A stretch of 64,000 nt of DNA from Duganella dendranthematis. GTDB lineage: Bacteria > Pseudomonadota > Gammaproteobacteria > Burkholderiales > Burkholderiaceae_D. Of this stretch, positions 21,526-30,130 are shown piece after piece; the stretch's first letter is position 1, and each line of letters opens with the position of its first letter. Location of the stretch: assembly GCF_012849375.1 (NCBI RefSeq), contig NZ_CP051684.1, forward strand, positions 558,001 through 622,000, written 5' to 3'. Position numbers and translations under genes: made by a program. The notes beneath the pieces are model-generated. The model searched no databases. It was given only the letters and a program-made list of their open reading frames with translations, and was not told the origin of the DNA.

Positions 21526-22998
21526 ATGCGTCCCAACAGCCTGCCCCGCCAGCGGGGCGTGATCGCCATCATCTGCTGCGTCATGGCGCTGGGCATGCTG
21601 GCCATGGTGGGCATGGCGCTCGACCTGGCCATGCTGTACAACCGCAAGGCCGAACTGCAGGCGCTGGCGGACGCCACCGCGCTGGCCGCCGCGCGCGAAC
21701 TGAACGGCACCGCCAGCGGCGTCGCCAATGCGGCGATAGCCGCCGCCGACACTGCCGCTAGCTACCGTTACCAGTACAACCGCCGGCTGATCACCTGGAG
21801 CGGCGACGCGCTGCGCTTCGCCGCCTCGGCCGCCACGCCGGACGCCAGCTGGCTCGACGAAACCGCCGCCGAAACCGCGCCGACCAGCATCATGTTCGTC
21901 AAGGTCGATACGCGCGCGCTGAGGGCCGATATCGGCCTGGTGTCGACCGTCTTCATCCGCATGGCCGACAACGGCCCAAGCAGCGCCACCACGGCGGCGC
22001 GGGCGGTGGCCGGACGCGTGTCGACACTGCTGTCGCCGCTGGCGATCTGCGCGCAGTCAACAACGCCGGCGGCGTCGCGGGTCAATGTCACCGGCAGCTC
22101 CAGCTATAACGAACTGGTGGAATACGGCTTCCGGCGCGGCGTCGCCTATGACCTGATGAACCTGAATGCCAGCGGCGTCACGCCGGAAAATTTCCTGATC
22201 GATCCGCTGGCCCCGCCCGGCGTCACTGGCGTCGCGAGCCACTTTGCCACCGACGTGGTCGGCCCCTTCGTGTGCGCCGGCCAGTTGCCGCTGCCGACCG
22301 TCGCCGGCGGCACGCTGACGCTGAAGCGCGGCTTTCCGCTGACCGCCTTGTACCACCATTTGAACTCGCGCTTTGACGACTACGCCGACCATGCCTGCAC
22401 GGCGGAGGGCGCGCCGCCGGACAGCAACATCATGCCGTACGACAAAGCCGCCATCACCTGGATGACGCCAGCAGCCAGCAGCCAAACCGCCGCCAGCTGG
22501 ACCAGCAGCGGCAAGCTGTGGACCCGCGCCGACCCCTTGCCGGGGGACGCCAGCAACACCGCGTCGCAGTACGGGCCGCTGTGGGCGTACACCCATGCCG
22601 TTCCCTACAGTGCCTACAGCGCGCAGCCGGTGGAGCCGGCCACCGGCTATAGCGGCTTCTCCACCAGCGCCTGGCTCAAGCTGTACGCGCCGAATCCGCC
22701 GGCGGCCTCCACCAGCTACCCCGCGTCGTCCTCGACCTCCACACCGTACGCCCAGCTGGCCGGCGCCAACTTTCTCGCGCCCATCGCCGACCACCAGCCG
22801 GGAGTAGCCAGACGGCGCGTGCTCAACGTGGCGTTGCTGGGCTGCCCGGTGGCGGCCGGCGCCATCACCAGCGCCAGCGTGCTGGGCGTGGGCCGCTTCT
22901 TCATGACCGTGCCGGCCACCAGCACCAGCCTGAGCGCGGAATTTGCCGGCGCCGTGCCGCTGTCGACGCTGAGCGGCGTGGTGGAGTTACAGCCATGA
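21526..22998 (+). CDS. TadG-like pilus/secretion protein
   Basis: 490 residues. The N-terminus (PRQRGVIAIICCVMALGMLAMVGMALDLAMLYNRKAELQALADATALAAARELNG in outline) is the TadG N-terminal module: a short basic lead, one membrane helix, then a conserved helix ending in ALAAARELNG. The remainder is a large periplasmic Ser/Thr/Ala-rich domain of unknown fold with several Cys. The ATG at 21526 has AGGAGA at the right distance. It overlaps the next gene by four bases. TadG/TadE proteins are pseudopilin-like parts of Flp/Tad pilus systems, but no tadA, cpaB or flp gene is in the window. Confidence 0.8.
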   Translation: MRPNSLPRQRGVIAIICCVMALGMLAMVGMALDLAMLYNRKAELQALADATALAAARELNGTASGVANAAIAAADTAASYRYQYNRRLITWSGDALRFAASAATPDASWLDETAAETAPTSIMFVKVDTRALRADIGLVSTVFIRMADNGPSSATTAARAVAGRVSTLLSPLAICAQSTTPAASRVNVTGSSSYNELVEYGFRRGVAYDLMNLNASGVTPENFLIDPLAPPGVTGVASHFATDVVGPFVCAGQLPLPTVAGGTLTLKRGFPLTALYHHLNSRFDDYADHACTAEGAPPDSNIMPYDKAAITWMTPAASSQTAASWTSSGKLWTRADPLPGDASNTASQYGPLWAYTHAVPYSAYSAQPVEPATGYSGFSTSAWLKLYAPNPPAASTSYPASSSTSTPYAQLAGANFLAPIADHQPGVARRRVLNVALLGCPVAAGAITSASVLGVGRFFMTVPATSTSLSAEFAGAVPLSTLSGVVELQP

Positions 22999-23432
22999 AG
23001 GCGATGCGCCAACAATGCGGTGCGGTGGCGCTGGAACTGGCGCTGACGCTGGGCTTTTTGTTCCCGGTGGCGGCCATGCTGCTGTTCTATGGCCGCGTGC
23101 TGTACAACTATGAAGTGGCGCAGAAAGCCGCGCATGACGCGGTGCGCCACATGGCCAGCGCCAACGTCCTCAACATCAACAACAACGCCATGGTCGGCTT
23201 CGAAGTCGCTGTGGCGCAGGCGATCGTGCGGGAGGAAGTGAGCGTGCTCAACCCGAGTGTGCTGGGCGTGTCGGTCGCCTGCGATGGCCTGCAATGCCTC
23301 GGCCTGGGCGTGCCGACCACCGTCACGGTCGGCGTGCAGATCAAGGTGCGCAACCAGATGTACGGCTACGCGCCGGAGCTGGCCGACCAGAACATCACCG
23401 CGACGCAAAGCATGCGCTATGTGGGCAACTGA
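22995..23432 (+). CDS. TadE-like pseudopilin
   Basis: 145 residues. The N-terminal segment MRQQCGAVALELALTLGFLFPVAAMLLFYGRVLYNYEVAQKAAHDAVRHMA shows the TadE pattern: basic, then G-A-x-A-L-E (prepilin-like Glu at +5), one membrane helix and a conserved helix ending in AxHDAxRxMA. Its ATG overlaps the TadG stop (ATGA), so the genes are translationally coupled. It lacks the long C-terminal domain of its neighbours. Confidence 0.82.
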   Translation: MKAMRQQCGAVALELALTLGFLFPVAAMLLFYGRVLYNYEVAQKAAHDAVRHMASANVLNINNNAMVGFEVAVAQAIVREEVSVLNPSVLGVSVACDGLQCLGLGVPTTVTVGVQIKVRNQMYGYAPELADQNITATQSMRYVGN

Positions 23433-23997
23433 GCGCCAGCGCGGCGCCACCGCCGCCGAATTCGCCTTGTGCGTGGTGGTGTTCTTCGGTGCACTGTTCT
23501 TCATCATCGAAATGGCGCGCGCGATGTACTTGCTGCACACGCTGCAGGAAGCCTCGCGCCGCGCCGCGGCGGCGGCGGCCGTCAGCGACTTCAGCGATCC
23601 GGCGGTGATGGCCAGCATCCGCCAGGCGGCCGTGCTGCGCGATACGCCGGGGCCGCTGCTGATGGGGGCGCCGATCACCGATGCGCATATCCGCATCGAT
23701 TACCTGTCGCTGGCGCGCGCCTCGAACGGCAGCATGACCTTGACCGAGATACCGACCGCCAGCCTGCCGGCCTGTCCGGTGCGGGCACGCATCCAGTGCG
23801 TGGCCAATCCCCACGGCGCCAGTTGCATCCGCTACGTACGCGTGCGCGTGTGCGCGCCGGGCGGTTCGGACTGCGGCCAAGTCACCTACCAACCGCTGTT
23901 CCCTTTGACGGGCCTCAGTTTCCCACTGCCGCAGACGATTACCATCGCCAAGGCGGAAGCACTGGGCTTTCAACCGGGGAGCACATTATGCCCATGA
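23419..23997 (+). CDS. TadE/TadF-like pseudopilin
   Basis: 192 residues. Again the pseudopilin N-terminus is visible (ERQRGATAAEFALCVVVFFGALFFIIEMARAMYLLHTLQEASRRAAAAAA in outline) with the conserved Glu of AAEF and one membrane helix. The periplasmic part contains six or more Cys (ACPVRARIQCVANPHGASCIRYVRVRVCAPGGSDC), suggesting disulphides. It overlaps the preceding gene by 14 bases and the following small gene by about 10, so the four genes form one tight operon. Confidence 0.8.
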   Translation: MWATERQRGATAAEFALCVVVFFGALFFIIEMARAMYLLHTLQEASRRAAAAAAVSDFSDPAVMASIRQAAVLRDTPGPLLMGAPITDAHIRIDYLSLARASNGSMTLTEIPTASLPACPVRARIQCVANPHGASCIRYVRVRVCAPGGSDCGQVTYQPLFPLTGLSFPLPQTITIAKAEALGFQPGSTLCP

Positions 23998-24224
23998 AAT
24001 TTGACGATAGCGGACGCGAGGCCTATGATCAGGCGATGGAAAACCGCGTCCAAATACTGGAAACTGAATTGGCCACCATCAAAACCGATGTGGCCGTAAT
24101 CAAGTCCAACTATGCCACCAAGGCAGATGTGGCTGAGGCCAAGAACAGCATCATCATCTGGGTCGTCAGCGCCATTTTGCTCGCGCAACTATTGCCAGTC
24201 TTGATGAAAAAGTTCGGCCTCTAA
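23988..24224 (+). CDS. Small coiled-coil, tail-anchored membrane protein
   Basis: 78 residues: an acidic N-terminus, a predicted coiled coil with heptad-like spacing (about 16-50, MENRVQILETELATIKTDVAVIKSNYATKADV) and one C-terminal helix (IIIWVVSAILLAQLLPVLMKKFGL). This coiled coil plus TM plan occurs in small phage/secretion-associated proteins of unknown role. A GGGGAG ribosome site precedes the ATG at 23988, and it overlaps the end of the TadE-like gene, so it belongs to that operon. Confidence 0.7.
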   Translation: MPMKFDDSGREAYDQAMENRVQILETELATIKTDVAVIKSNYATKADVAEAKNSIIIWVVSAILLAQLLPVLMKKFGL

Positions 24225-24231
24225 CCAGCAA

Positions 24232-24441
24232 TTATTTGTCACCCAGCATGGCCGACATGGCGTCGATCACTTCCTGCGCCTGACTCTTGGGAATGATGAT
24301 GATGCTGTCCTCCTGCCCATCCATACCCTGCTGGCGCAGTACGATTTCACCGTTATTGTTTGCGTAGATCGCCAACGCATCCACGCGCGGCAGCACCAGC
24401 GACTCCCTCGCCGACGCGCTATTCCAATCCCAATCTGCCAT
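24232..24441 (-). CDS. Small hypothetical protein (69 aa)
   Basis: Acidic small protein beginning MADWDWNSASARESLVLPRVDALAIYANNNGEIVLRQQ in outline and ending with a helix (KSQAQEVIDAMSAMLGDK). No signal peptide or TM segment. The ATG at 24441 has GAGG six bases upstream; an ATG at 24453 (MRFDMADW) is the alternative. The central segment NGEIVLRQQGMDGQEDSIIIIPKSQ looks like a beta-strand pair. I do not recognise a family. Confidence 0.6.
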   Translation of the reverse strand: MADWDWNSASARESLVLPRVDALAIYANNNGEIVLRQQGMDGQEDSIIIIPKSQAQEVIDAMSAMLGDK

Positions 24442-24502
24442 GTCGAACCTCATATTTAGTTGAGGAAATATGATAGCCGATAACGGCTGGCCCGGACCCG
24501 GC

Positions 24503-25063
24503 TTAACCGATGTGCTCGTACAAAATGACGCTGCCGATGATGATCAGCACCACGCCACCGATAAGCTCAGCACGCTTGCCGATCACCGCCCCCAGCGCGC
24601 GCCCCACCATGATCCCGATAGTGACCATCACAAAGGTGCTGAAGCCAATGGCGGCAGCGGTCGCGTAAATATTCACACCGATCAGCGCCAGGCTGGCGCC
24701 GACTGCCATCGCATCAATGCTGGTCGCAAGGCCGGTGATGGCCAGCACCCAGGCCGACTGATCGGCGCCCTTCTGCTCGTCGCCGTCCGCTTTATCAAAG
24801 CTCTCATGGATCATTTTGGCGCCGAGCGCCACCAGCAGGCCAAAGGCAATCCAGTGGTCCCAGGCTTCAACATACGGCGCCGCAGCCTGGCCCAGCAGCC
24901 AGCCGATGATCGGCGTCAGACCCTCGATCACGCCAAAGATCAAACCGATGCGCAGCGCCTGGCGCAAGGTAGGTTTCTGGATCGATGCGCCTTTGCTGAT
25001 GGCGACGGCAAAAGCATCGGTGGACATGGCCAGGGATAAGGCGGCGGTGGCTGCGAAGTTCAT
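24503..25063 (-). CDS. mntP: Manganese efflux pump MntP
   Basis: 186 residues with six membrane helices arranged as two repeats, the MntP (DUF204) plan. Each repeat shows the acidic-rich helix motif: [18 protein letters not shown] in the first, and [18 protein letters not shown] in the second. These Asp residues bind the metal in the family, which exports Mn(II) from the cytoplasm. A TATAAT box (25091-25096) about 28 bp before the ATG leaves a leader too short for the yybP-ykoY manganese riboswitch that often controls mntP. AGGAAG precedes the start. Confidence 0.93.
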   Translation of the reverse strand: MNFAATAALSLAMSTDAFAVAISKGASIQKPTLRQALRIGLIFGVIEGLTPIIGWLLGQAAAPYVEAWDHWIAFGLLVALGAKMIHESFDKADGDEQKGADQSAWVLAITGLATSIDAMAVGASLALIGVNIYATAAAIGFSTFVMVTIGIMVGRALGAVIGKRAELIGGVVLIIIGSVILYEHIG

Positions 25064-25235
25064 CTAGCTTCCTGGTCGGGTAGGACGAAAATTATACATG
25101 CGGCGCAGGACGAGACCGATATGGCCAGACAAACCAGAAGTCACAGCACGTGTCTGACTTGCACTATCTGGCATTGAACAAAAAAACTCGATGCTGTAGG
25201 CTGTTGCGTTTACGACATTTAATGCGATAACCAAG

Positions 25236-28220
25236 ATGCCTGTTGCTTCACATCGGTGGTCCCGGCTGCGGGTCTGTGTCTCTGCGCTGCTGGCGACGGC
25301 TGCGCTCGAGTCCTGCGCGGCATCCATGGAGGCGCTACCGTTCTGGCAATCCAACTTGTCGCATACCGCGTGGACGGCGCGGGATGGCGCGCCGTCCGAT
25401 GCCGGCACGATGCTGCAGGACCGCAATGGTATGCTGTGGTTTGGCGCACCCAACGGCCTGTTCCGCTTCGACGGCGTACGCTTCGAGCGTATCGACGAGA
25501 TCAGCGGCAACAAGCTGCTGTCGCCCAATGTACAAGCGCTGGCCCTGTTCGGCGATGCGCTGTGGGTAGGCTATAACGCCGGCGGCATCAGCGTGTTCGA
25601 ACACGGCACGGTGCGGCACTACGGCGAAGCGCAAGGCGTGCCAGCCGGTCGCATCCTGGAGTTCATCAAGACCGCAGACGGCACGCTGTGGATGTCGAGC
25701 CATGCCGGAATTTACTGGCTGGACGGCGCGCGCTGGCGCCAGGTGGGGCCGGACGATGGCCTGCCGACCGGCGAGCGCCCTTCCATCAACCTGCTGCATG
25801 ACGGCGGTCTGTTGATCACCCACCCGGCTGGCCTGTTTCGCAGCGTACCTGGCACGCATCGCTTCCGCAAGGTCGACACGGCGGGCAGCATGCTGGCCAG
25901 TCAGGTCCAGGCCGATGGCAAGGTGATCGTGATGAAATTCGGCGAAACGCCGAGGCTATTCAACCCCGTTACCGAGACCTCGTCACCACTGCGCTTGCCG
26001 GCCAGCGGCGGCCTGCCCTACAGCGTCCACCGGGATCGCCGCAATGGGTGGTGGATCGGTCCCGGCGACGGCATGCGGCTGTACACCCCCGACTTTGTGC
26101 TGAAGAAGCAATTCCCGGCGCCCTACCAGTTCAGCGCCGCGCGCACCTTCACGCCGCCGTTTGACGACCGCGAGGGCAATCTCTGGTTCATGACGGAAAA
26201 CGGCATCGACCGGATACGGGAAAACCATCTGTCGGTGCAAGCGATGCCCGAGGGCAGCACCGACTTCATCGTCACGGCCGGTCCTGACGGCGAAGTCTGG
26301 ATCAACAGCCACTCGTCGCGGCAGGCGCTGTCGCCGCCGACCTTCGCCATCGCGCGTGATGGCCGGCGCATCGCCAGCGACATGCCGTCCGCCACCGCCA
26401 GCACGCGCGCCGTTGATGGCACGCTGTGGTTTGGCAACCCGCATCAGTTGTGGCGCTGGCGTGACGGCAAGCAACGTCGTTGGCCGCTGCCGCCGGCGCT
26501 GATACAACAGCCGGTGCAGGCGATGGCGATGGGCGACGAGGGGCAGCTATGGCTGTCCATCTTGCGGCGCGGCGTCTATACCTTCAAGGACGGCGTCTGG
26601 CAGGCCGGCGGCGGCCATGCCGCGCTGACCGGGCGCACCGCCCTCTCGGTGCACCGCGACGCCCAGGGCAGGATCTGGTTCGGCTACACCAGCAACGCCA
26701 TCACCATGCTGGACCACGGCAAGCTGCGCCAGTTCGGCCCCGCCGATGGCTTGGCGGTCGGCAGCGTGACGACCATGTTCAGCGGCCAGGGCACGCTGTG
26801 GATCGGTGGCGAGCTGGGCCTGGCGCACTGGCGCAACGGCCGCTTTATCCCGCTCAATGACAGCAATGGACAGCCGTTCAACGGCGTGTCCGGCATCGTC
26901 CAAACGGCACAGGGCGAGCTGTGGCTGCACGGCCCTGACGGCTTGGTGCGGATCGGCGCCGCCGATGTGGCCGCCGCGCTGGCCGGCGACCTGGACCGGG
27001 TCACCGCCGAGCGCTTCGGCTACCTGGACGGCCACGAAGGCGCGACGGCGTCGGTGCCTTCCGACAGCCTGATTGAGTCCGGCGATGGCCGCCTGTGGTA
27101 CGCCACCTCCAGCAGCGTGGGCTGGATCGATCCACGCCACATTACCCGCAACCCGGTCCGGCCGACGCCGCTGATCACCTCGCTCAGCATCAACAACCGG
27201 CGTTACCCCGCCGTCAACGACCTCGGCCTGCCACAGGGCACACACAATCTGCGCGTCGACTTCACCGCCGCCGTCTTGTCGATCCCGGAGCGGGCACGCT
27301 TCCGTACCCGGCTGATCGGACAAGACCATGAATGGCAGGACGCCGGCGCTTTGCGCCAGGGGTTCTACACCAACCTCGGCCCGGGCGACTATCGTTTCGA
27401 GGTGATGGCGGCCAACGAGGACGGCTTGTGGAGCGCTGCGCCTGCCAGCCTGAGCTTTCGTATCGCGCCGGCGTTTTACCAGGCGCTCTGGTTCAAACTG
27501 ATGTGCGCGGCGCTGCTGGCGGGCGGCGTGTATCTGCTATACCTGCGGAGGCTAGCCTACCTGACCGCGCGCGCCGTCGAGCGCATGCGTACCCGGCTGG
27601 AAGAACGCGAACGCATCGCCCGCACGCTGCACGACACCTTCCTGCAAAGCGTGCAAAGCTTGATCCTGCGCTTCCACAGCATCAAGGCGGTGCTGCCGAA
27701 GAACGCTGCGGTACAGCAGCAGATCGATGCCGCACTCGACGCCGCCGACACCGTGGCCGATGAGGGCCGCGACCAGTTGATGGGCCTGCGCGTGCATTAC
27801 GGCGGTGGCAGCGCCCTGGCGCCAGTGCTCAAAGAAGCCGGCGTCGCTGCAGCGACCCAGTACGGCGTGGAGTTCTCGCTGAGTGAGTCGGGCACCCAGC
27901 GCGCGCTGCAGGTCGAGGTCGGAGACGAACTGTTTGCCATCGGCAGAGAAGCCGTCGCCAACGCGCTGCGCCATTCCGGCAGCGCGCAGGTGATGGTGCA
28001 GCTAATTTATGATGCGTCCAGCTTCACGATGGAAGTGCGCGACCACGGCAAGGGCCTCGACGACGAAGTGCGCCAAACCGGGCACCGCGACCGCCACTGG
28101 GGGCTGACCGGCATGCAAGAACGCGCCGCCCGCATCGGCGGCAAGCTGGCCATCCACAGCAAGCGCGGCGAAGGTACCACCATCGTGGTGAAACTTCCTG
28201 CGAGCCTGGCTTATCGGTAA
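25236..28220 (+). CDS. Two-component sensor kinase with beta-propeller sensor (orphan)
   Basis: 994 residues. Order: N-terminal signal/anchor (about 1-28), a large periplasmic domain of repeated two-component regulator propeller units (recurrent LWFGAPNGLFRFDG, LWVGYNAGGISVFEHG, LWIGGELGLAHW-type blades to about 640), a Y_Y_Y domain (about 665-740, ending with FRIAPAFYQALW), one membrane helix (745-765), then a HisKA_3 dimerisation helix with the phospho-acceptor His in ERIARTLHDTFLQSVQSL and a HATPase_c domain (AIGREAVANALRHSG, DHGKGLDDE, GLTGMQERA). No response regulator is adjacent or fused. Such sensors commonly detect polysaccharide-derived ligands; here that is only a suggestion. Confidence 0.88.
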   Translation: MPVASHRWSRLRVCVSALLATAALESCAASMEALPFWQSNLSHTAWTARDGAPSDAGTMLQDRNGMLWFGAPNGLFRFDGVRFERIDEISGNKLLSPNVQALALFGDALWVGYNAGGISVFEHGTVRHYGEAQGVPAGRILEFIKTADGTLWMSSHAGIYWLDGARWRQVGPDDGLPTGERPSINLLHDGGLLITHPAGLFRSVPGTHRFRKVDTAGSMLASQVQADGKVIVMKFGETPRLFNPVTETSSPLRLPASGGLPYSVHRDRRNGWWIGPGDGMRLYTPDFVLKKQFPAPYQFSAARTFTPPFDDREGNLWFMTENGIDRIRENHLSVQAMPEGSTDFIVTAGPDGEVWINSHSSRQALSPPTFAIARDGRRIASDMPSATASTRAVDGTLWFGNPHQLWRWRDGKQRRWPLPPALIQQPVQAMAMGDEGQLWLSILRRGVYTFKDGVWQAGGGHAALTGRTALSVHRDAQGRIWFGYTSNAITMLDHGKLRQFGPADGLAVGSVTTMFSGQGTLWIGGELGLAHWRNGRFIPLNDSNGQPFNGVSGIVQTAQGELWLHGPDGLVRIGAADVAAALAGDLDRVTAERFGYLDGHEGATASVPSDSLIESGDGRLWYATSSSVGWIDPRHITRNPVRPTPLITSLSINNRRYPAVNDLGLPQGTHNLRVDFTAAVLSIPERARFRTRLIGQDHEWQDAGALRQGFYTNLGPGDYRFEVMAANEDGLWSAAPASLSFRIAPAFYQALWFKLMCAALLAGGVYLLYLRRLAYLTARAVERMRTRLEERERIARTLHDTFLQSVQSLILRFHSIKAVLPKNAAVQQQIDAALDAADTVADEGRDQLMGLRVHYGGGSALAPVLKEAGVAAATQYGVEFSLSESGTQRALQVEVGDELFAIGREAVANALRHSGSAQVMVQLIYDASSFTMEVRDHGKGLDDEVRQTGHRDRHWGLTGMQERAARIGGKLAIHSKRGEGTTIVVKLPASLAYR

Positions 28221-28287
28221 AGAGGGCATTCTTGCGACCTCCACAGTTATTTGCCGGCGCCGATCCCGACGGGCAAGCGGAAAAATG

Positions 28288-28313
28288 AAAAAGGCCAGCA
28301 TCGAGGCTGGCCT
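28288..28313 (-). terminator. Minus-strand intrinsic terminator by the displaced tRNA 3' end
   Basis: 8-bp perfect stem (28292-28299 with 28306-28313, 6-nt loop) followed on the minus strand by a T-rich run. It lies 13 bp beyond the tRNA-Pro fragment in tRNA orientation, so it is probably the original tRNA-Pro terminator, separated from the gene by the insertion. Confidence 0.6.
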
Positions 28314-28326
28314 AAGTCATTGATTT

Positions 28327-28364
28327 TGGTCGGGGCGAGAGGATCCAAACCTCCGACCCGTGCA
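28327..28364 (-). repeat. Displaced tRNA-Pro 3' end (att-type direct repeat)
   Basis: A 38-bp copy of the 3' part of the tRNA-Pro gene at 29985-30023, in the same orientation. The first 17 bases (CCA end, acceptor, half of the T stem) are identical; the rest has two substitutions and one deleted base, and beyond 28364 the similarity fades. The T-loop is corrupted, so it is not a functional tRNA. This is the expected distal attachment-site scar of an element integrated in a tRNA 3' end. Confidence 0.8.
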
Positions 28365-28500
28365 TCTCATGCGCGGGTGCAAATCCCTCAAACGTAGAAT
28401 TAATGCGGTGTTTGCATAGAACTGTTTAATATCCAGCACCTGTATGATGCAGCGTTGCAAGGGTATTTTATGATCCAAATATGAAAAATTAGATAGGTTT

Positions 28501-29004
28501 TCACTTTTTCTTTAGAGGATCGACTTTCCAACGCGCAGCAAGCCACTCAAAATCCTGAAAAATAGTGTCTTTTTTATCCTTGTTTCGGAGCTCGATTATC
28601 ATCGCTTGGGAGGCAGCGTAAACTTTCAATACGTTGGAGCATTGCATCTGCTTATACAGTGACTCAGAAAAAGCTCCGGACCGGATCCCACCTGCAATGA
28701 ATTCATGATTGTTGAGCACACGGAGGACACACTTGCCTTCTGCTGATCCCAGATCCAAGGTGCTGAACTTCACTTGGCTCTCGTTCAGACGGTAGACCTC
28801 CTCGATACACCTCAACAAATCTTGATCGCTTTTCTGATGCATTACGAGATCAATGGTCGCACGCAATCTTGCAAGCTTTCCATTGTGATAGATGATATAT
28901 GCAGCGGCTAAAGCAGATAAAAGAAAGGCTCCTGTTTGTATCCAGAAGCCTAAACTTTCGCCTAACCACAAGATGACCTTGGTAGACTGTACGGGATCGC
29001 TCAC
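28501..29004 (-). CDS. DUF4760-like membrane-anchored protein
   Basis: 167 residues: one N-terminal membrane helix (about 20-42, WIQTGAFLLSALAAAYIIYHN) followed by a soluble helical domain (RATIDLVMHQKSDQDLLRCIEEVYRL, VLRVLNNHEFIAGGIRSGAFSESLYKQMQC, FEWLAARW) that resembles DUF4760. The gene begins with GTG directly after the stop of a strong-SD micro-ORF. Its A+T content is clearly higher than its neighbours and it lies between the tRNA repeats, so it is transferred cargo. DUF4760-type proteins turn up in mobile and defence-associated islands, but no function is established here. Confidence 0.68.
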   Translation of the reverse strand: MSDPVQSTKVILWLGESLGFWIQTGAFLLSALAAAYIIYHNGKLARLRATIDLVMHQKSDQDLLRCIEEVYRLNESQVKFSTLDLGSAEGKCVLRVLNNHEFIAGGIRSGAFSESLYKQMQCSNVLKVYAASQAMIIELRNKDKKDTIFQDFEWLAARWKVDPLKKK

Positions 29005-29037
29005 TTAGCCATCCCAACCTTCGCGATATCGGTTCAT
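29005..29037 (-). CDS. 10-codon micro-ORF with strong ribosome site
   Basis: MNRYREGWDG then TAA, preceded by a near-perfect AGGAGG (29043-29048 on the minus strand) at ideal spacing. Its TAA is immediately followed by the GTG start of the 167-residue protein, which has no ribosome site of its own. The likely role is translational coupling or a regulatory leader peptide. Too short to prove as a gene. Confidence 0.4.
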   Translation of the reverse strand: MNRYREGWDG

Positions 29038-29286
29038 AATTTCCTCCTAAAATGACACCAGAAAAATTACCTGATCCAAGGTGTATGCAGAAAGTCTACA
29101 TCAAATTTGATCAATGGGTATGCACCATATCAAACTTATTGCGTTCCCGCAACGGCCCTGAAATTCTACGACCGATCACAATCATCTGGTTGTGATGCGA
29201 AAAAGGGTTTCGCCAGAAATCCTACTTACGGGAAAGCAAACTAGAATGTACAATATTTCCTCATGGACACATTTTATAGGAAGTTT

Positions 29287-29589
29287 ATGAAACTCGCTGC
29301 TTTCCTCACGACTACCGTGACGGCTCTAGTTCTCCCCGCATCGGCGCAAAATCAAACCCAGCTTGCCAGCACCCGAGCAGTGTACGAGTGCAGCTCTAGC
29401 GGTTGTGTTGTCAGCTGCAAAAACGCCACAGGTGTATGGGTCGAACTCGACCACGCGATCAATTACGTCTATATGGACAGCTATGTGAGCGGCAACACCA
29501 AGTTCACCTTTGAAGATGGTTCAAGAGGCGTTCGAACTTACATGCTGTCGCCGGCAAACTTGCCTTGCAAGGTCGACGGCCAACGGTAG
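29287..29589 (+). CDS. Small secreted Cys-containing hypothetical protein
   Basis: 100 residues with a clear Sec signal peptide (MKLAAFLTTTVTALVLPASA, cleavage before QNQ). The mature part has four Cys (ECSSSGCVVSC and a late LPCKVDG), suggesting a disulphide-bonded periplasmic protein of about 8 kDa. AGGAAG precedes the ATG at 29287; an ATG at 29263 would put residues before the signal peptide. It lies within the tRNA-Pro insertion region. Family unknown. Confidence 0.62.
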   Translation: MKLAAFLTTTVTALVLPASAQNQTQLASTRAVYECSSSGCVVSCKNATGVWVELDHAINYVYMDSYVSGNTKFTFEDGSRGVRTYMLSPANLPCKVDGQR

Positions 29590-29633
29590 CTACAGGCTAA
29601 CGCGACTATCGGCTGCAGGCGATGACCGGCCGC

Positions 29634-29897
29634 TGCTGTCCCTCATACTTCAAATCGGGACTCTCCTCGATGTGGAAGCGGGCCGCCAAGCGCAAGAAGA
29701 TCGAAGTGGGGGCGATGTTCAAGGATATCCGCGCCCTGGGCGCCACGGACGCGGCACGGGGCCGCATCGCGACGGGTGAGGTCCAGACGCAGTTGGCCCA
29801 TACATCCTCCCAGACGACCGACATCTATATCAAAGAAGCGATCCCGGATGTGTCGGAAATTGTGATGGACCTGCCATGGGCCGACGAGGCGAAATAG
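29634..29897 (+). pseudogene. Tyrosine recombinase (integrase) C-terminal remnant
   Basis: The frame reads SYFKSGLSSMWKRAAKRKK, then FKDIRALGATDAARG and LAHTSSQTTDIYIKEAIPD. These match the C-terminal catalytic region of tyrosine integrases: the second-Arg box (FxDIRAxGAT), the H of LAHTS and the nucleophile Tyr in TTxxYIKE. Everything upstream (N-terminal domain, first catalytic Arg) is missing, so it cannot be active. It sits 88 bp from the 3' end of tRNA-Pro, the normal place for the integrase of a tRNA-targeted element. Confidence 0.8.
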
Positions 29898-29900
29898 CAC

Positions 29901-29954
29901 AAAGCCCGGCGAACATATTAGACAATCGTCTAATATACAGCGCTGGGCTTTTAT
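29901..29954. terminator. Long bidirectional terminator hairpin
   Basis: An inner 9-bp perfect stem ATATTAGAC/GTCTAATAT (loop AATC) extends through short bulges into an outer stem AAAGCCCGGCG/CGCTGGGCTTT. T-rich sequence lies at both ends, so it can stop transcription from the integrase remnant and from the tRNA side. Confidence 0.7.
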
Positions 29955-29984
29955 ACAGTTCCTACTCTAAGTATTTGATTTTGT

Positions 29985-30061
<77 letters not shown>

Positions 30062-30130
30062 ACGAACGGCTTATTATAGCAGCGCGTTTAAGTATTTGTC
30101 ATGTTTGCCGGGCGCAGCTAAGATGGCGTC

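Noticed and set aside
25064..25200. yybP-ykoY manganese riboswitch before mntP
   Set aside because: A TATAAT box sits about 28 bp before the start and the conserved riboswitch core is not seen.
28365..28395. A second full tRNA-Pro gene
   Set aside because: Only the 3' third resembles tRNA, the T-loop is changed and the 5' half does not fold.
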